Origin: Pseudomonadota bacterium
GTDB lineage: Bacteria; Pseudomonadota; Gammaproteobacteria; Burkholderiales; Burkholderiaceae_E
Assembly (NCBI GenBank): GCA_023388075.1
Contig: JAEWGX010000052.1
Location: forward strand, 1 to 5,116
Direction: 5' to 3'
Length of the DNA: 5,116 bases
Shown: in pieces, positions 1-5,116 of the stretch
How the letters are laid out: every line of letters begins with the position of its first letter
How positions within the stretch are numbered: the stretch's first letter is position 1
The notes under the pieces: model-generated
Told to the model about the DNA's origin: nothing
Database searches by the model: none
What the model saw: the letters and a program-made list of their open reading frames with translations, nothing else
Translations under genes and position numbers: made by a program

Positions 1-861
1 TTCGCGCTGCTGCAGCAGCGGCTCGGTCGCAAGCGCCTGTCGGCCGCATTGCTCGAGCGATTGCCGCTGGCGCTGGTCGCCTACGACCTGCTGGAGTGGC
101 AGGGGGATGACTGGCGCAGCCGCCCGCTCGCGGAGCGTCGGCGGGTGCTGACGGCGCTGGTGGCGGCGATGCAGGCCGGCGAAAACGATGCCGGCCAGAT
201 CGACGCCGGCCGGATCGACGCCGGCCGGATCGACACCGGCCGGATCGACACCGGCCGAGTCGATGCCGGAAGGTGCGCGCTGCAGCTCTCGCCGCTGGTG
301 ACCGCCGCGGACTGGATGGCGCTCGACACCCGTCGCCGGGCGTCGCGCGAGCGCGGCGTGGAGGGGATGATGCTCAAGCCTGCGGCATCCCGCTACGGCG
401 TGGGACGCACCCGGGATGAGAACAGCTGGTGGAAGTGGAAGGTGGATCCCTACAGCGTCGATGCCGTCCTGGTCTACGCGCAGCGCGGCAGCGGCAAGCG
501 GGCGAGCCTCTACAGCGACTACACCTTCGCGGTGTGGGACGGCAACGACCCTGCCACGCGCCGGCTGGTGCCGTTCGCCAAGGCCTATTCCGGCTTGAGC
601 GACGCGGAGCTCGCGGAGGTGGACCGGATCGTGCGTCGCACGACCGTGGAGAAGTTCGGCCCGGTGAGCAGCGTCACGCCGACGCTGGTATTCGAGCTCG
701 GCTTCGAGGGCATCGCCCGCAGCAGCCGGCACAAGAGCGGCATCGCGGTGCGCTTTCCGCGGATGCTGCGCTGGCGGCGCGACAAGCCGGTGGCGGAAGC
801 GGACACGCTGCGGACGCTGGCCGCGCTGCTGCCGGCGGAGCCGGCAGGCATCAGCCGGTGA
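1..861 (+). CDS. ATP-dependent DNA ligase, C-terminal part (5' truncated by window edge)
   Basis: ATP-dependent DNA ligases seal nicks through an adenylated-lysine intermediate. The frame is open from base 1, so the TTG at 49 is not the real start. The visible 286 residues carry late nucleotidyltransferase motifs in order: motif III-like YDLL (82-93) followed by PLAERR, motif IV EGMMLK (361-378), motif V WWKWK (427-441), then an OB-fold region holding RFPR (751-762), which resembles motif VI. The stretch after motif V (DPYSVDAVLVYAQ, then SLYSDYTFAVWDG) is typical, from memory, of the bacterial LigB-type ligases found next to a ligase-associated exonuclease and a DExH helicase. The N-terminal DNA-binding domain and the adenylated lysine of motif I lie outside the window. 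A DAGRI repeat interrupts the catalytic domain between motifs III and IV. No helicase follows: the next gene is convergent and overlaps this one by 11 bp. Family assignment is firm; the subfamily is likely. Confidence 0.93.
   Translation, partial: FALLQQRLGRKRLSAALLERLPLALVAYDLLEWQGDDWRSRPLAERRRVLTALVAAMQAGENDAGQIDAGRIDAGRIDTGRIDTGRVDAGRCALQLSPLVTAADWMALDTRRRASRERGVEGMMLKPAASRYGVGRTRDENSWWKWKVDPYSVDAVLVYAQRGSGKRASLYSDYTFAVWDGNDPATRRLVPFAKAYSGLSDAELAEVDRIVRRTTVEKFGPVSSVTPTLVFELGFEGIARSSRHKSGIAVRFPRMLRWRRDKPVAEADTLRTLAALLPAEPAGISR
187..273 (+). repeat. In-frame 15-bp tandem repeat encoding DAGRI units in the ligase
   Basis: Six adjacent units with a 15-bp period begin at 187, 202, 217, 232, 247 and 262, the last lacking three bases. 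They encode DAGQI, DAGRI, DAGRI, DTGRI, DTGRV and DAGR. The units at 202 and 217 are identical in DNA, and the next differs by one base, which points to recent unit duplication by slippage or unequal exchange. Since 15 is a multiple of three, gain or loss of units keeps the frame. The array falls between motifs III and IV, where I expect a short linker in relatives. It does not match the A(D/N)LXX pentapeptide-repeat family. Confidence 0.9.
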
Positions 862-1744
862 TGATCGGACGCAGCGAGTCGCGCTCCGACACGATGAAGT
901 CGAAGAAGGCCGACACCCTGGGGGCGTGGCGCATTTCCGGACGGACTAGGATGCGCCACAGGCGGGTGAGCTCCGGGACCGGGCCGAAGAGGCGCACGAG
1001 CTCCGGCTCGGCGTCGCCGAGCGCCGTCGGAAGCGGCGCGATGCCGAGGCCCGCCCGCACCGAATTGAGCAGGCCCAGCACGCTGTCGTTGCGCGCGACG
1101 ATCCGGACGCCAGGCGCCACTGCCGCGATCCATCGTGCGGCGCGATGGTTGGACATCGCCTCGTCGAAGCCGACCAGCGCATGCCGTGCCAGCTCGGCGA
1201 CGGCACCCGGAGCGCCGTGACGCTCGACGTAGGCACGGCTCGCGTAGACCGCCCAGAGCGAATCGCCGATCCGGCAGCCGATCAGCTCGCCATCCTCGGT
1301 GTCGCCCGAGCGCAGGGCCACGTCGGCCTCGCCCGAGGCGAGGTCGACGTAGCGGTCGCTGCTCACGAACTCCACCTGCAGCGCCGGATGCAGCGCATGG
1401 AACCGCTCGAGCAGCGTCGACTTCGACAGCCGGTAGACCAGCGGCTCCGGACAGGTCACCCGGATGATTCCCGTGGCGTCGCGCCCCGTGGCATGGGCCG
1501 CCTGCATGAAGGCATGGACCGCCTCCTCGATCTGCTGCGCAGCCGGCAGCAGCGACTCGCCCACCGGGGTGAGGCGATAGCCGGTGGCATGGCGCCTGAC
1601 CAGCGCCTGCCCCAATCGCTTCTCGAGCTCGCCGACCCGGCGTTGCACCGTCGACTGGTTCACGCCGAGCGCCCGGGCCGCGGCAAGCGTGCTGCCGTGG
1701 CGGGCCACCGCGAGGAAGTGCCTGAGATCGTTCCAGTCGAACAT
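851..1744 (-). CDS. LysR-family transcriptional regulator
   Basis: This is a complete 297-residue protein, the usual length for the family. Residues 1-60 form the winged helix-turn-helix: it opens MFDWNDLRHFLAVARHGS, with the recognition region ALGVNQSTVQRRVGELEKRLG at about 25-45. Residues 88-290 are the LysR effector-binding domain, with the typical stretches DLASGEADVALRSG (134-147) and AGLGIAPLP (231-239). The start is the ATG complementary to 1742-1744: the MFDWNDL opening is common in this family, and a GAGGA lies 8 nt upstream. It is divergent from the methyltransferase gene across 163 bp, the classic arrangement in which a LysR protein controls itself and its neighbour. The effector cannot be read from sequence. 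The stop overlaps the end of the convergent ligase gene. Confidence 0.95.
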   Translation of the reverse strand: MFDWNDLRHFLAVARHGSTLAAARALGVNQSTVQRRVGELEKRLGQALVRRHATGYRLTPVGESLLPAAQQIEEAVHAFMQAAHATGRDATGIIRVTCPEPLVYRLSKSTLLERFHALHPALQVEFVSSDRYVDLASGEADVALRSGDTEDGELIGCRIGDSLWAVYASRAYVERHGAPGAVAELARHALVGFDEAMSNHRAARWIAAVAPGVRIVARNDSVLGLLNSVRAGLGIAPLPTALGDAEPELVRLFGPVPELTRLWRILVRPEMRHAPRVSAFFDFIVSERDSLRPIITG

Positions 1745-1752
1745 CGGTACGG

Positions 1753-1757
1753 TCCTC
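1753..1757 (-). promoter_or_regulatory. Ribosome binding site of the LysR gene
   Basis: GAGGA on the minus strand, 8 nt before the ATG. It supports the start giving the canonical MFDWNDL N-terminus over the longer open frame that runs antisense through the methyltransferase. Confidence 0.7.
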
Positions 1758-1894
1758 GGGAAGCCGTCCGCGCGATCGTCGGCTCGCGACCGGAGGCTAT
1801 GCGCAGGTGCGGCCCCATTATGCAGTGCTCGCGACTTACGCGGGCGGCTTTGCGACCGTACGATCTGCATCCACTCGCGATGATCGCGCAGCGC

Positions 1895-1900
1895 AAGGAG
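1895..1900 (+). promoter_or_regulatory. Ribosome binding site of the methyltransferase
   Basis: AAGGAG, 7 nt before the ATG at 1908. The strong match and good spacing favour this start over the second in-frame ATG at 1914. Confidence 0.8.
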
Positions 1901-1907
1901 AAGCGAC

Positions 1908-2771
1908 ATGGACATGCAGACGGCGCTCGACGCCCCGGGCTTGAAGGTGGCGACGCGGGAACAATGGAACGAGGCGGCGGCCGGATGGAACGAGCACGCG
2001 CCGTGGATCCGCGAGTGGCTGGCCGCGACCACCTCGGCGATGCTGGATCTTGCCGGGGTGGCCGCCGGGTCGCGAGTCCTCGACGTGGCGGCAGGTACCG
2101 GCGACCAGACGCTCGACATCGCGCGGCGGGTGGGGCCGGGCGGCCGGGTGGTCGCCACCGATATCTCGCCTGGCGTGCTGGCGCTGGCACGGGCCAACCT
2201 GCAGGAGGCGGGCCATGACTGGGTGCAGACGCTGGTGGCCGACGCCGAGGACCTTCCCGCGCCGCTGGCGGACTTCGATGCGGTGGTGTGCCGGCTGGGA
2301 TGGATGCTCTGCCCCGACCCATTGCAGGCATTGCGCGAGGCGCACCGCGTCCTCAAGCCAGGAGGCATGGCCTGCGCGGTGGTTTTCGGTGCGCCGGCTC
2401 GCAATCCCTGCATCGCCGGCCTGATGGCGACCGCCTTGAAGCATGCCGGATTGGCGCCGCGCGATCCCTGGCAGCCCGGTGGCCTGGTGAGCCTCGGCAA
2501 GCCAGGCCTGCTGGATGAGCTGTTCAGGCAGGCCGGCTTCCGGGAGGTCGCCACGACGGCGATCGACGCTCCGTTCCGGATGAAGTCGGCCGCGCACTAC
2601 CTCGACTTCGTGCGCTCGTCCGCATCGCCGATCCGACAGATCCTCGAGCGGTTGCCGGCGCAGGCCGCCCAGGCGGCATGGGCGGAGATGGAGGAGCGTC
2701 TCTCGGCGTTCAAGACCGGTGACGGCTGGGTCGGCCCGAACGAGTTGCTCCTGACCGCCGGCCGGCGCTGA
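1908..2771 (+). CDS. Class I SAM-dependent methyltransferase (UbiE/Methyltransf_11-like)
   Basis: This 287-residue cytosolic protein should transfer a methyl group from S-adenosylmethionine. The Rossmann-fold motifs are clear: motif I LDVAAGTGDQT (58-68) for SAM binding, an acidic end of strand 2 in VVATDIS (81-87) expected to hold the ribose hydroxyls, ADAEDLPAP (111-119) for the adenine side, and the VLKPGG turn (148-153). The N-terminal REQWNEAAAGWNEHAPWI resembles the entry helix of small-molecule methyltransferases of the UbiE/type 11 group. The C-terminal part (about 165-287) is the variable substrate-recognition region; I see no motif there that names a substrate. There is no signal peptide or membrane segment. 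It is divergent from a LysR regulator, its probable controller. Quinone, small metabolite or natural-product methylation are all possible; calling it ubiE would be unjustified. Confidence 0.92.
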   Translation: MDMQTALDAPGLKVATREQWNEAAAGWNEHAPWIREWLAATTSAMLDLAGVAAGSRVLDVAAGTGDQTLDIARRVGPGGRVVATDISPGVLALARANLQEAGHDWVQTLVADAEDLPAPLADFDAVVCRLGWMLCPDPLQALREAHRVLKPGGMACAVVFGAPARNPCIAGLMATALKHAGLAPRDPWQPGGLVSLGKPGLLDELFRQAGFREVATTAIDAPFRMKSAAHYLDFVRSSASPIRQILERLPAQAAQAAWAEMEERLSAFKTGDGWVGPNELLLTAGRR

Positions 2772-2775
2772 GCCG

Positions 2776-2798
2776 GACCGCCTGAACACCGCGCGGTC
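2776..2798 (+). terminator. Weak hairpin after the methyltransferase, possible terminator
   Basis: GACCGC (2776-2781) can pair with GCGGTC (2793-2798) around an 11-nt loop, starting 4 nt after the stop codon. The position is right, but no T-tract follows and the loop is large, so it is at best a weak or factor-assisted terminator. Confidence 0.2.
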
Positions 2799-2844
2799 GC
2801 GCGCAGCCACTCGGAAGAGCGATGGTCCGGTGCAGCGAGTCGCG

Positions 2845-2922
2845 GGTTGGGTTCCGGTTGGATTCCGGTTGGGTTCCACCGGTTGGGTTCCACCGGTTGC
2901 GTTCCACTGGTTGGGTTCCAAT
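2845..2922. repeat. Intergenic GGTTGGGTTCC tandem array with 11- and 14-bp units
   Basis: Six head-to-tail copies of GGTTGGGTTCC or a one-base variant start at 2845, 2856, 2867, 2881, 2895 and 2909. The first two are 11 bp long. The last four are 14 bp, extended by ACC, ACC, ACT and AAT. The two units at 2867 and 2881 are identical. The array sits between the methyltransferase and slyX and ends 30 nt before the slyX start, so it lies in the slyX promoter or leader region. No other copy of the unit was found in the window. There are no unique spacers, so it is not a CRISPR array. Confidence 0.92.
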
Positions 2923-2941
2923 AGGACCTTCGACCCGCCAC

Positions 2942-2946
2942 GAAGG
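2942..2946 (+). promoter_or_regulatory. Ribosome binding site of slyX
   Basis: GAAGG, 6 nt before the ATG at 2953. It decides this start against upstream in-frame codons that would translate the tandem array as part of the protein. Confidence 0.65.
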
Positions 2947-2952
2947 TGCCAC

Positions 2953-3177
2953 ATGTCGCAAGAGAAGGAACACGCCGAGCGCATTGCCGAGCTGGAGGCC
3001 AAGTCGGCCCTGGCGGACGACCTGCTGGACGAACTGAACCGGACGGTGTTCCGCCAGCAGCAGCAGATCGAGCAGCTTGCCCGGGACCTGCAGGCGGTGC
3101 GGGAGCGGGTGCGCGACCTCGCAATCGCGCCCCGCGCGGCAGCCGATCCTGGGGATGAAGTGCCGCCGCACTACTGA
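2953..3177 (+). CDS. slyX: SlyX family protein
   Basis: This is a 74-residue protein, a normal size for SlyX. Residues 6-57 form one charged, heptad-like coiled coil (AERIAELEAK, then DELNRTVFRQQQQIEQLARDL). A short disordered segment rich in Ala, Pro and Asp follows, and the protein ends in PPHY, the conserved SlyX C-terminus. The family was named from a gene next to slyD in E. coli; its biochemical role is not established. The start is chosen for its ribosome binding site and because the coiled coil begins directly after it. It lies downstream of the GGTTGGGTTCC array and 72 nt before the carbonic anhydrase-like gene on the same strand. The two could share a transcript, but I see no functional link. 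slyD is not visible here. Confidence 0.9.
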   Translation: MSQEKEHAERIAELEAKSALADDLLDELNRTVFRQQQQIEQLARDLQAVRERVRDLAIAPRAAADPGDEVPPHY

Positions 3178-3236
3178 GGGCACGCCGCAGGCGCGCTGCC
3201 TCTGCCTGTCCTACACTGTGGGCCGGTCAATCGCAC

Positions 3237-3243
3237 AGGAAGG
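3237..3243 (+). promoter_or_regulatory. Ribosome binding site of the gamma carbonic anhydrase-like gene
   Basis: AGGAAGG, 6 nt before the ATG at 3250. A TACACT at 3212-3217 could be a -10 element, which would give this gene its own promoter, but no clear -35 accompanies it. Confidence 0.7.
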
Positions 3244-3249
3244 CGCTAC

Positions 3250-3774
3250 ATGGCACTCTTCGAGCTGGACGGCAGCCGGCCCGAGCTGGCCGACTCGGCC
3301 TGGGTCGCGGAATCCGCCGAGGTGATCGGCAAGGTGAGGCTTGGCGCGGACGCGAGCGTCTGGCCGGGTGTGGTGATCCGCGGCGACAACGAGCCGGTCA
3401 CGGTGGGCGAGGCCACCAACATCCAGGACGGCTCGGTGCTTCATTCCGACCTCGGCAGCCCGCTCACCATCGGCCGCGGCGTGACGGTCGGCCACAAGGT
3501 GGTGCTGCACGGCTGCACGATCGGGGACGACTCGCTGATCGGCATCGGTGCGATCGTGCTCAATCGCGCGCGGATCGGCCGTCACTGCCTGGTGGGTGCC
3601 GGCGCGCTCGTGACGGAGGGCAAGGAGTTTCCGGACGGGTCTTTGATCGTGGGCAGTCCGGCGCGAGCGGTCCGCAGCCTGACGCCGGAGCAGATCGCGG
3701 GGCTGGAGAAGAGCGCGCAGAGCTACGTGCAGAACGCGCGGCGCTTCCGCAAGGGGCTGCAGCGGGTAGCCTGA
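3250..3774 (+). CDS. Gamma carbonic anhydrase family protein (YrdA-like hexapeptide repeat)
   Basis: This 174-residue protein of the left-handed beta-helix superfamily has the usual length of the YrdA/PaaY group. The gamma-class signature is complete: VIRGDN (42-47) with Arg44 and Asp46, then NIQDGSVLH (57-65), then VGHKVVLHGC (80-89). The three zinc-ligand histidines should be His65, His82 and His87, two of them expected from one subunit and one from its neighbour in a trimer. Hexapeptide-type repeats fill about residues 15-140 (for example TIGDDSLIGIGAIV), followed by GSPARAVR (135-142) and a C-terminal helix. Members bind zinc or another metal and may hydrate CO2 reversibly, although many have weak or undetected activity. 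No signal peptide is seen, so it is probably cytosolic. It is convergent with the glycosyltransferase gene, 15 bp apart. Family is certain; catalytic activity is not shown. Confidence 0.95.
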   Translation: MALFELDGSRPELADSAWVAESAEVIGKVRLGADASVWPGVVIRGDNEPVTVGEATNIQDGSVLHSDLGSPLTIGRGVTVGHKVVLHGCTIGDDSLIGIGAIVLNRARIGRHCLVGAGALVTEGKEFPDGSLIVGSPARAVRSLTPEQIAGLEKSAQSYVQNARRFRKGLQRVA

Positions 3775-3789
3775 CGGCTTCGCCCGGGC

Positions 3790-5116
3790 CTAGCCGGCCC
3801 ACCAGCGGTTGTCGAGCACCTGGGCGATCCGCCGTGCCGCGCGCGCCGCGCCATCGGTCTCGACCGACTGGTATTCCACGGGCGTGTGCATGGCGGCGAG
3901 CGCCTGTTCCGCGAGCGATCGGGGATCCAGGTCCGCATGCTCCACCGAGCGATCCGCGCGGTAGTTGGCCAGCCGCCGGCGCACGTGCACGCATTGCTCG
4001 AAGTGATGCCTCAGCGGGAAGCTCACGAACGGTCGTCGCAGCGCCACCAGCTCCATGCAGGTGCTGAGGCCGCCCTGGACCATCGCGAGATCGCAGCAGG
4101 CGAGGTGCTCGAACAGATTGTGCACATACGGTCGGACCTCCAGTCCGTCGACCTGCGGCAGCTTCCCTGGATCGATGCGGGGCCCGGCCACCAGGATCAT
4201 GCGCAGGCCGGGCACCTCCTTCCGCATGCGGGGAAACGCGTGGGCGATGTGCTCGAGCAGGTGCCGCCCGACACCGGTGCCGCCGGCGGCGGCGATCACG
4301 ATGCGCTCGTCCGACCGATAGCCCAGTCGCGCACGCAGCGCATCCGTGTCGGCATAGGCGGCCGGATCGAAGGGCAGGGCATAGCCGCTGTAGGTGAAGT
4401 TCCGATCGGTCCATTCGCGGATGCCGGGAAGCCCGGGCCCGAACGGCTGCTCGGTCACGTCGGCGGGATTGCCGACGAAGATGGCCGCGTCGCGCACGTA
4501 GGGGTAGCGGGCAACGTGCTCGATGTCGTCCGCGTTCCGGTCGGCGCAGAGAAACGCTTCGCGTTCGTCGTCGGCCATCGGCAGGCAGCCGACGAAATCG
4601 GTCAGGAAGACGAACGGCTGTCGCTTGAGCTCGGGGTTCTCGTGGTAAAAGTAATCGACGTCCCAGGCTTCGTCGCCGATCGCGATGTCGAAGTGCTCCT
4701 GCTCCACCAGGTCGGCGAAGGTCATGAAGTTGCTCGCCATCACTTCGTCCATCGTGCGCAACGCGAAGAAGGCATGCAGGTCGTGCTCCCCGGCGACCTG
4801 CTCGAAGTGGCGGCTCTCGTTGGCGAGGCGCCGGGCGGCCGGATGGATGTGCTCCCCTTCTGCCTCCAGGTAGCGTGCAGCCGGGTCCACCGTGAACCAG
4901 TCCACGCGCAGGTCCGGCTGCAGCTTGCGCAGCTCCCGGGCGATCGCCAGATCGCGCTGCGCATGACCGAGCCCGATCGGGCTGGAGACGAAGAGCGCCC
5001 GGCGGCCCCGGCTCATCCCCCGCGTCCAGGTGCGACGCGACCCCGGCGCGCCGGCGAAGTCCCGCACCGCGCGATTGAACACGACCGGGTCGCGCACTGC
5101 GGTGATGTGTCCGCCG
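3790..5116 (-). CDS. GT-B fold glycosyltransferase, probably the C-terminal part of an alpha/beta-hydrolase fusion (5' truncated)
   Basis: The frame is open to the right edge. Numbering from the GTG complementary to 5095-5097, the glycosyltransferase starts near residue 30 with RRALFVSSPIGLGHAQRDLA. Its GLGHAQR (42-48) is the glycine-rich N-domain loop of MurG/UGT-type enzymes. A second Rossmann domain starts near 265 (IVIAAAGGTGVGRHLLEH). The donor-binding signature follows at 341-368: QGGLSTCMEL, then PFVSFP, ending in HHFEQ. This predicts transfer from a nucleotide-activated sugar by a soluble GT-B enzyme; donor and acceptor are unknown. Upstream, six further residues reach the edge: GGH, then ITA, joined to RDPVVFNRAVRDF. 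That resembles the end of alpha/beta hydrolases, where the catalytic His sits in GH near the C-terminus. An Arg-rich linker (16-33) joins the parts. An independent start at the ATG complementary to 5014-5016 (408 residues) is possible but lacks a clear ribosome binding site. Confidence 0.85.
   Translation of the reverse strand, partial: GGHITAVRDPVVFNRAVRDFAGAPGSRRTWTRGMSRGRRALFVSSPIGLGHAQRDLAIARELRKLQPDLRVDWFTVDPAARYLEAEGEHIHPAARRLANESRHFEQVAGEHDLHAFFALRTMDEVMASNFMTFADLVEQEHFDIAIGDEAWDVDYFYHENPELKRQPFVFLTDFVGCLPMADDEREAFLCADRNADDIEHVARYPYVRDAAIFVGNPADVTEQPFGPGLPGIREWTDRNFTYSGYALPFDPAAYADTDALRARLGYRSDERIVIAAAGGTGVGRHLLEHIAHAFPRMRKEVPGLRMILVAGPRIDPGKLPQVDGLEVRPYVHNLFEHLACCDLAMVQGGLSTCMELVALRRPFVSFPLRHHFEQCVHVRRRLANYRADRSVEHADLDPRSLAEQALAAMHTPVEYQSVETDGAARAARRIAQVLDNRWWAG

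Larger units (their letters stand above)
1745..1907. promoter_or_regulatory. Divergent promoter/operator region between LysR gene and methyltransferase
   Basis: These 163 bp separate two divergent starts and must hold both promoters. The palindrome TCGCGA occurs three times (1784-1789, 1829-1834, 1875-1880), with starts 45 and 46 bp apart. The first two are part of a longer direct repeat GCTCGCGAC (1782-1790 and 1827-1835). The third lies in a perfect interrupted palindrome, CGCGAT-g-ATCGCG (1876-1888), 6 bp before the methyltransferase Shine-Dalgarno. Weak -10-like hexamers are CATAAT on the minus strand (complement of 1817-1822) and TACGAT on the plus strand (1859-1864), neither with a convincing -35. 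That it is a regulatory region is inferred from gene layout; the individual sites are tentative. Confidence 0.55.

Noticed and set aside
1745..2554. Long minus-strand open frame extending the LysR protein by some 270 residues across the methyltransferase gene
   Set aside because: The extension is low-complexity, Arg/Ser/Pro-rich antisense translation of a clear methyltransferase. The LysR family start MFDWNDL with its own ribosome binding site is at 1744.
871..2844. 13-nt direct repeat GCAGCGAGTCGCG at 871-883 and 2832-2844, possible attachment sites
   Set aside because: No integrase or mobile gene lies between, the first copy is inside the LysR coding region, and a short GC-rich match is plausible by chance.
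2845..2922. CRISPR array
   Set aside because: The units are 11-14 bp and directly adjacent, with no 30-bp unique spacers, and no cas genes are present.
2830..2952. N-terminal extension of SlyX encoded by the tandem array
   Set aside because: The extension is Trp/Val/Gly-rich repeat translation unlike any SlyX, and a good ribosome binding site precedes the ATG at 2953.
3786..3800. Hairpin GGGCC-TAGCC-GGCCC between the two convergent genes as a bidirectional terminator
   Set aside because: The stem is only five base pairs, there is no T-tract on either strand, and it lies partly in the glycosyltransferase coding end; expected by chance at this GC content.
3560..4414. 284-residue minus-strand open frame inside the glycosyltransferase and carbonic anhydrase genes
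   Set aside because: It is an out-of-frame shadow with Arg/Ala/Pro-rich composition and no domain. The glycosyltransferase frame on the same strand has clear motifs.

Overview
The window is GC-rich, tightly packed bacterial chromosome. A SlyX homologue, a LysR-type regulator, a gamma-class carbonic anhydrase and a bacterial LigB-type ATP-dependent DNA ligase together suggest a high-GC proteobacterium, probably beta or gamma. This is inferred from family content only; no rRNA or other taxonomic marker is present. I see no tRNA, rRNA, CRISPR array, insertion sequence or phage gene.

Layout, left to right. (1) 1-861 (+) is the C-terminal half of an ATP-dependent DNA ligase, cut by the left edge, with an in-frame array of six five-residue repeats inside its catalytic domain. 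(2) 851-1744 (-) is a complete LysR-type regulator whose 3' end overlaps the ligase 3' end by 11 bp. (3) 1745-1907 is a divergent intergenic region with three TCGCGA palindromes at nearly equal spacing. (4) 1908-2771 (+) is a complete class I SAM-dependent methyltransferase, the likely target of the divergent regulator. (5) 2772-2952 is non-coding and carries a GGTTGGGTTCC tandem array whose period changes from 11 to 14 bp. (6) 2953-3177 (+) is slyX. (7) 3250-3774 (+) is a gamma carbonic anhydrase-like hexapeptide-repeat protein. (8) 3790-5116 (-) is a GT-B fold glycosyltransferase, open at the right edge. Its N-terminal side reads like the end of an alpha/beta hydrolase, so it is probably the C-terminal part of a hydrolase-glycosyltransferase fusion.

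No pathway or defence system is evident. The genes are mostly single housekeeping or accessory units in divergent or convergent arrangement. The likeliest functional pair is the LysR regulator with the divergent methyltransferase. The points most worth following up are the two unrelated short tandem arrays (one coding, one intergenic), the apparent enzyme fusion at the right edge, and the spaced palindromes in the divergent promoter region.
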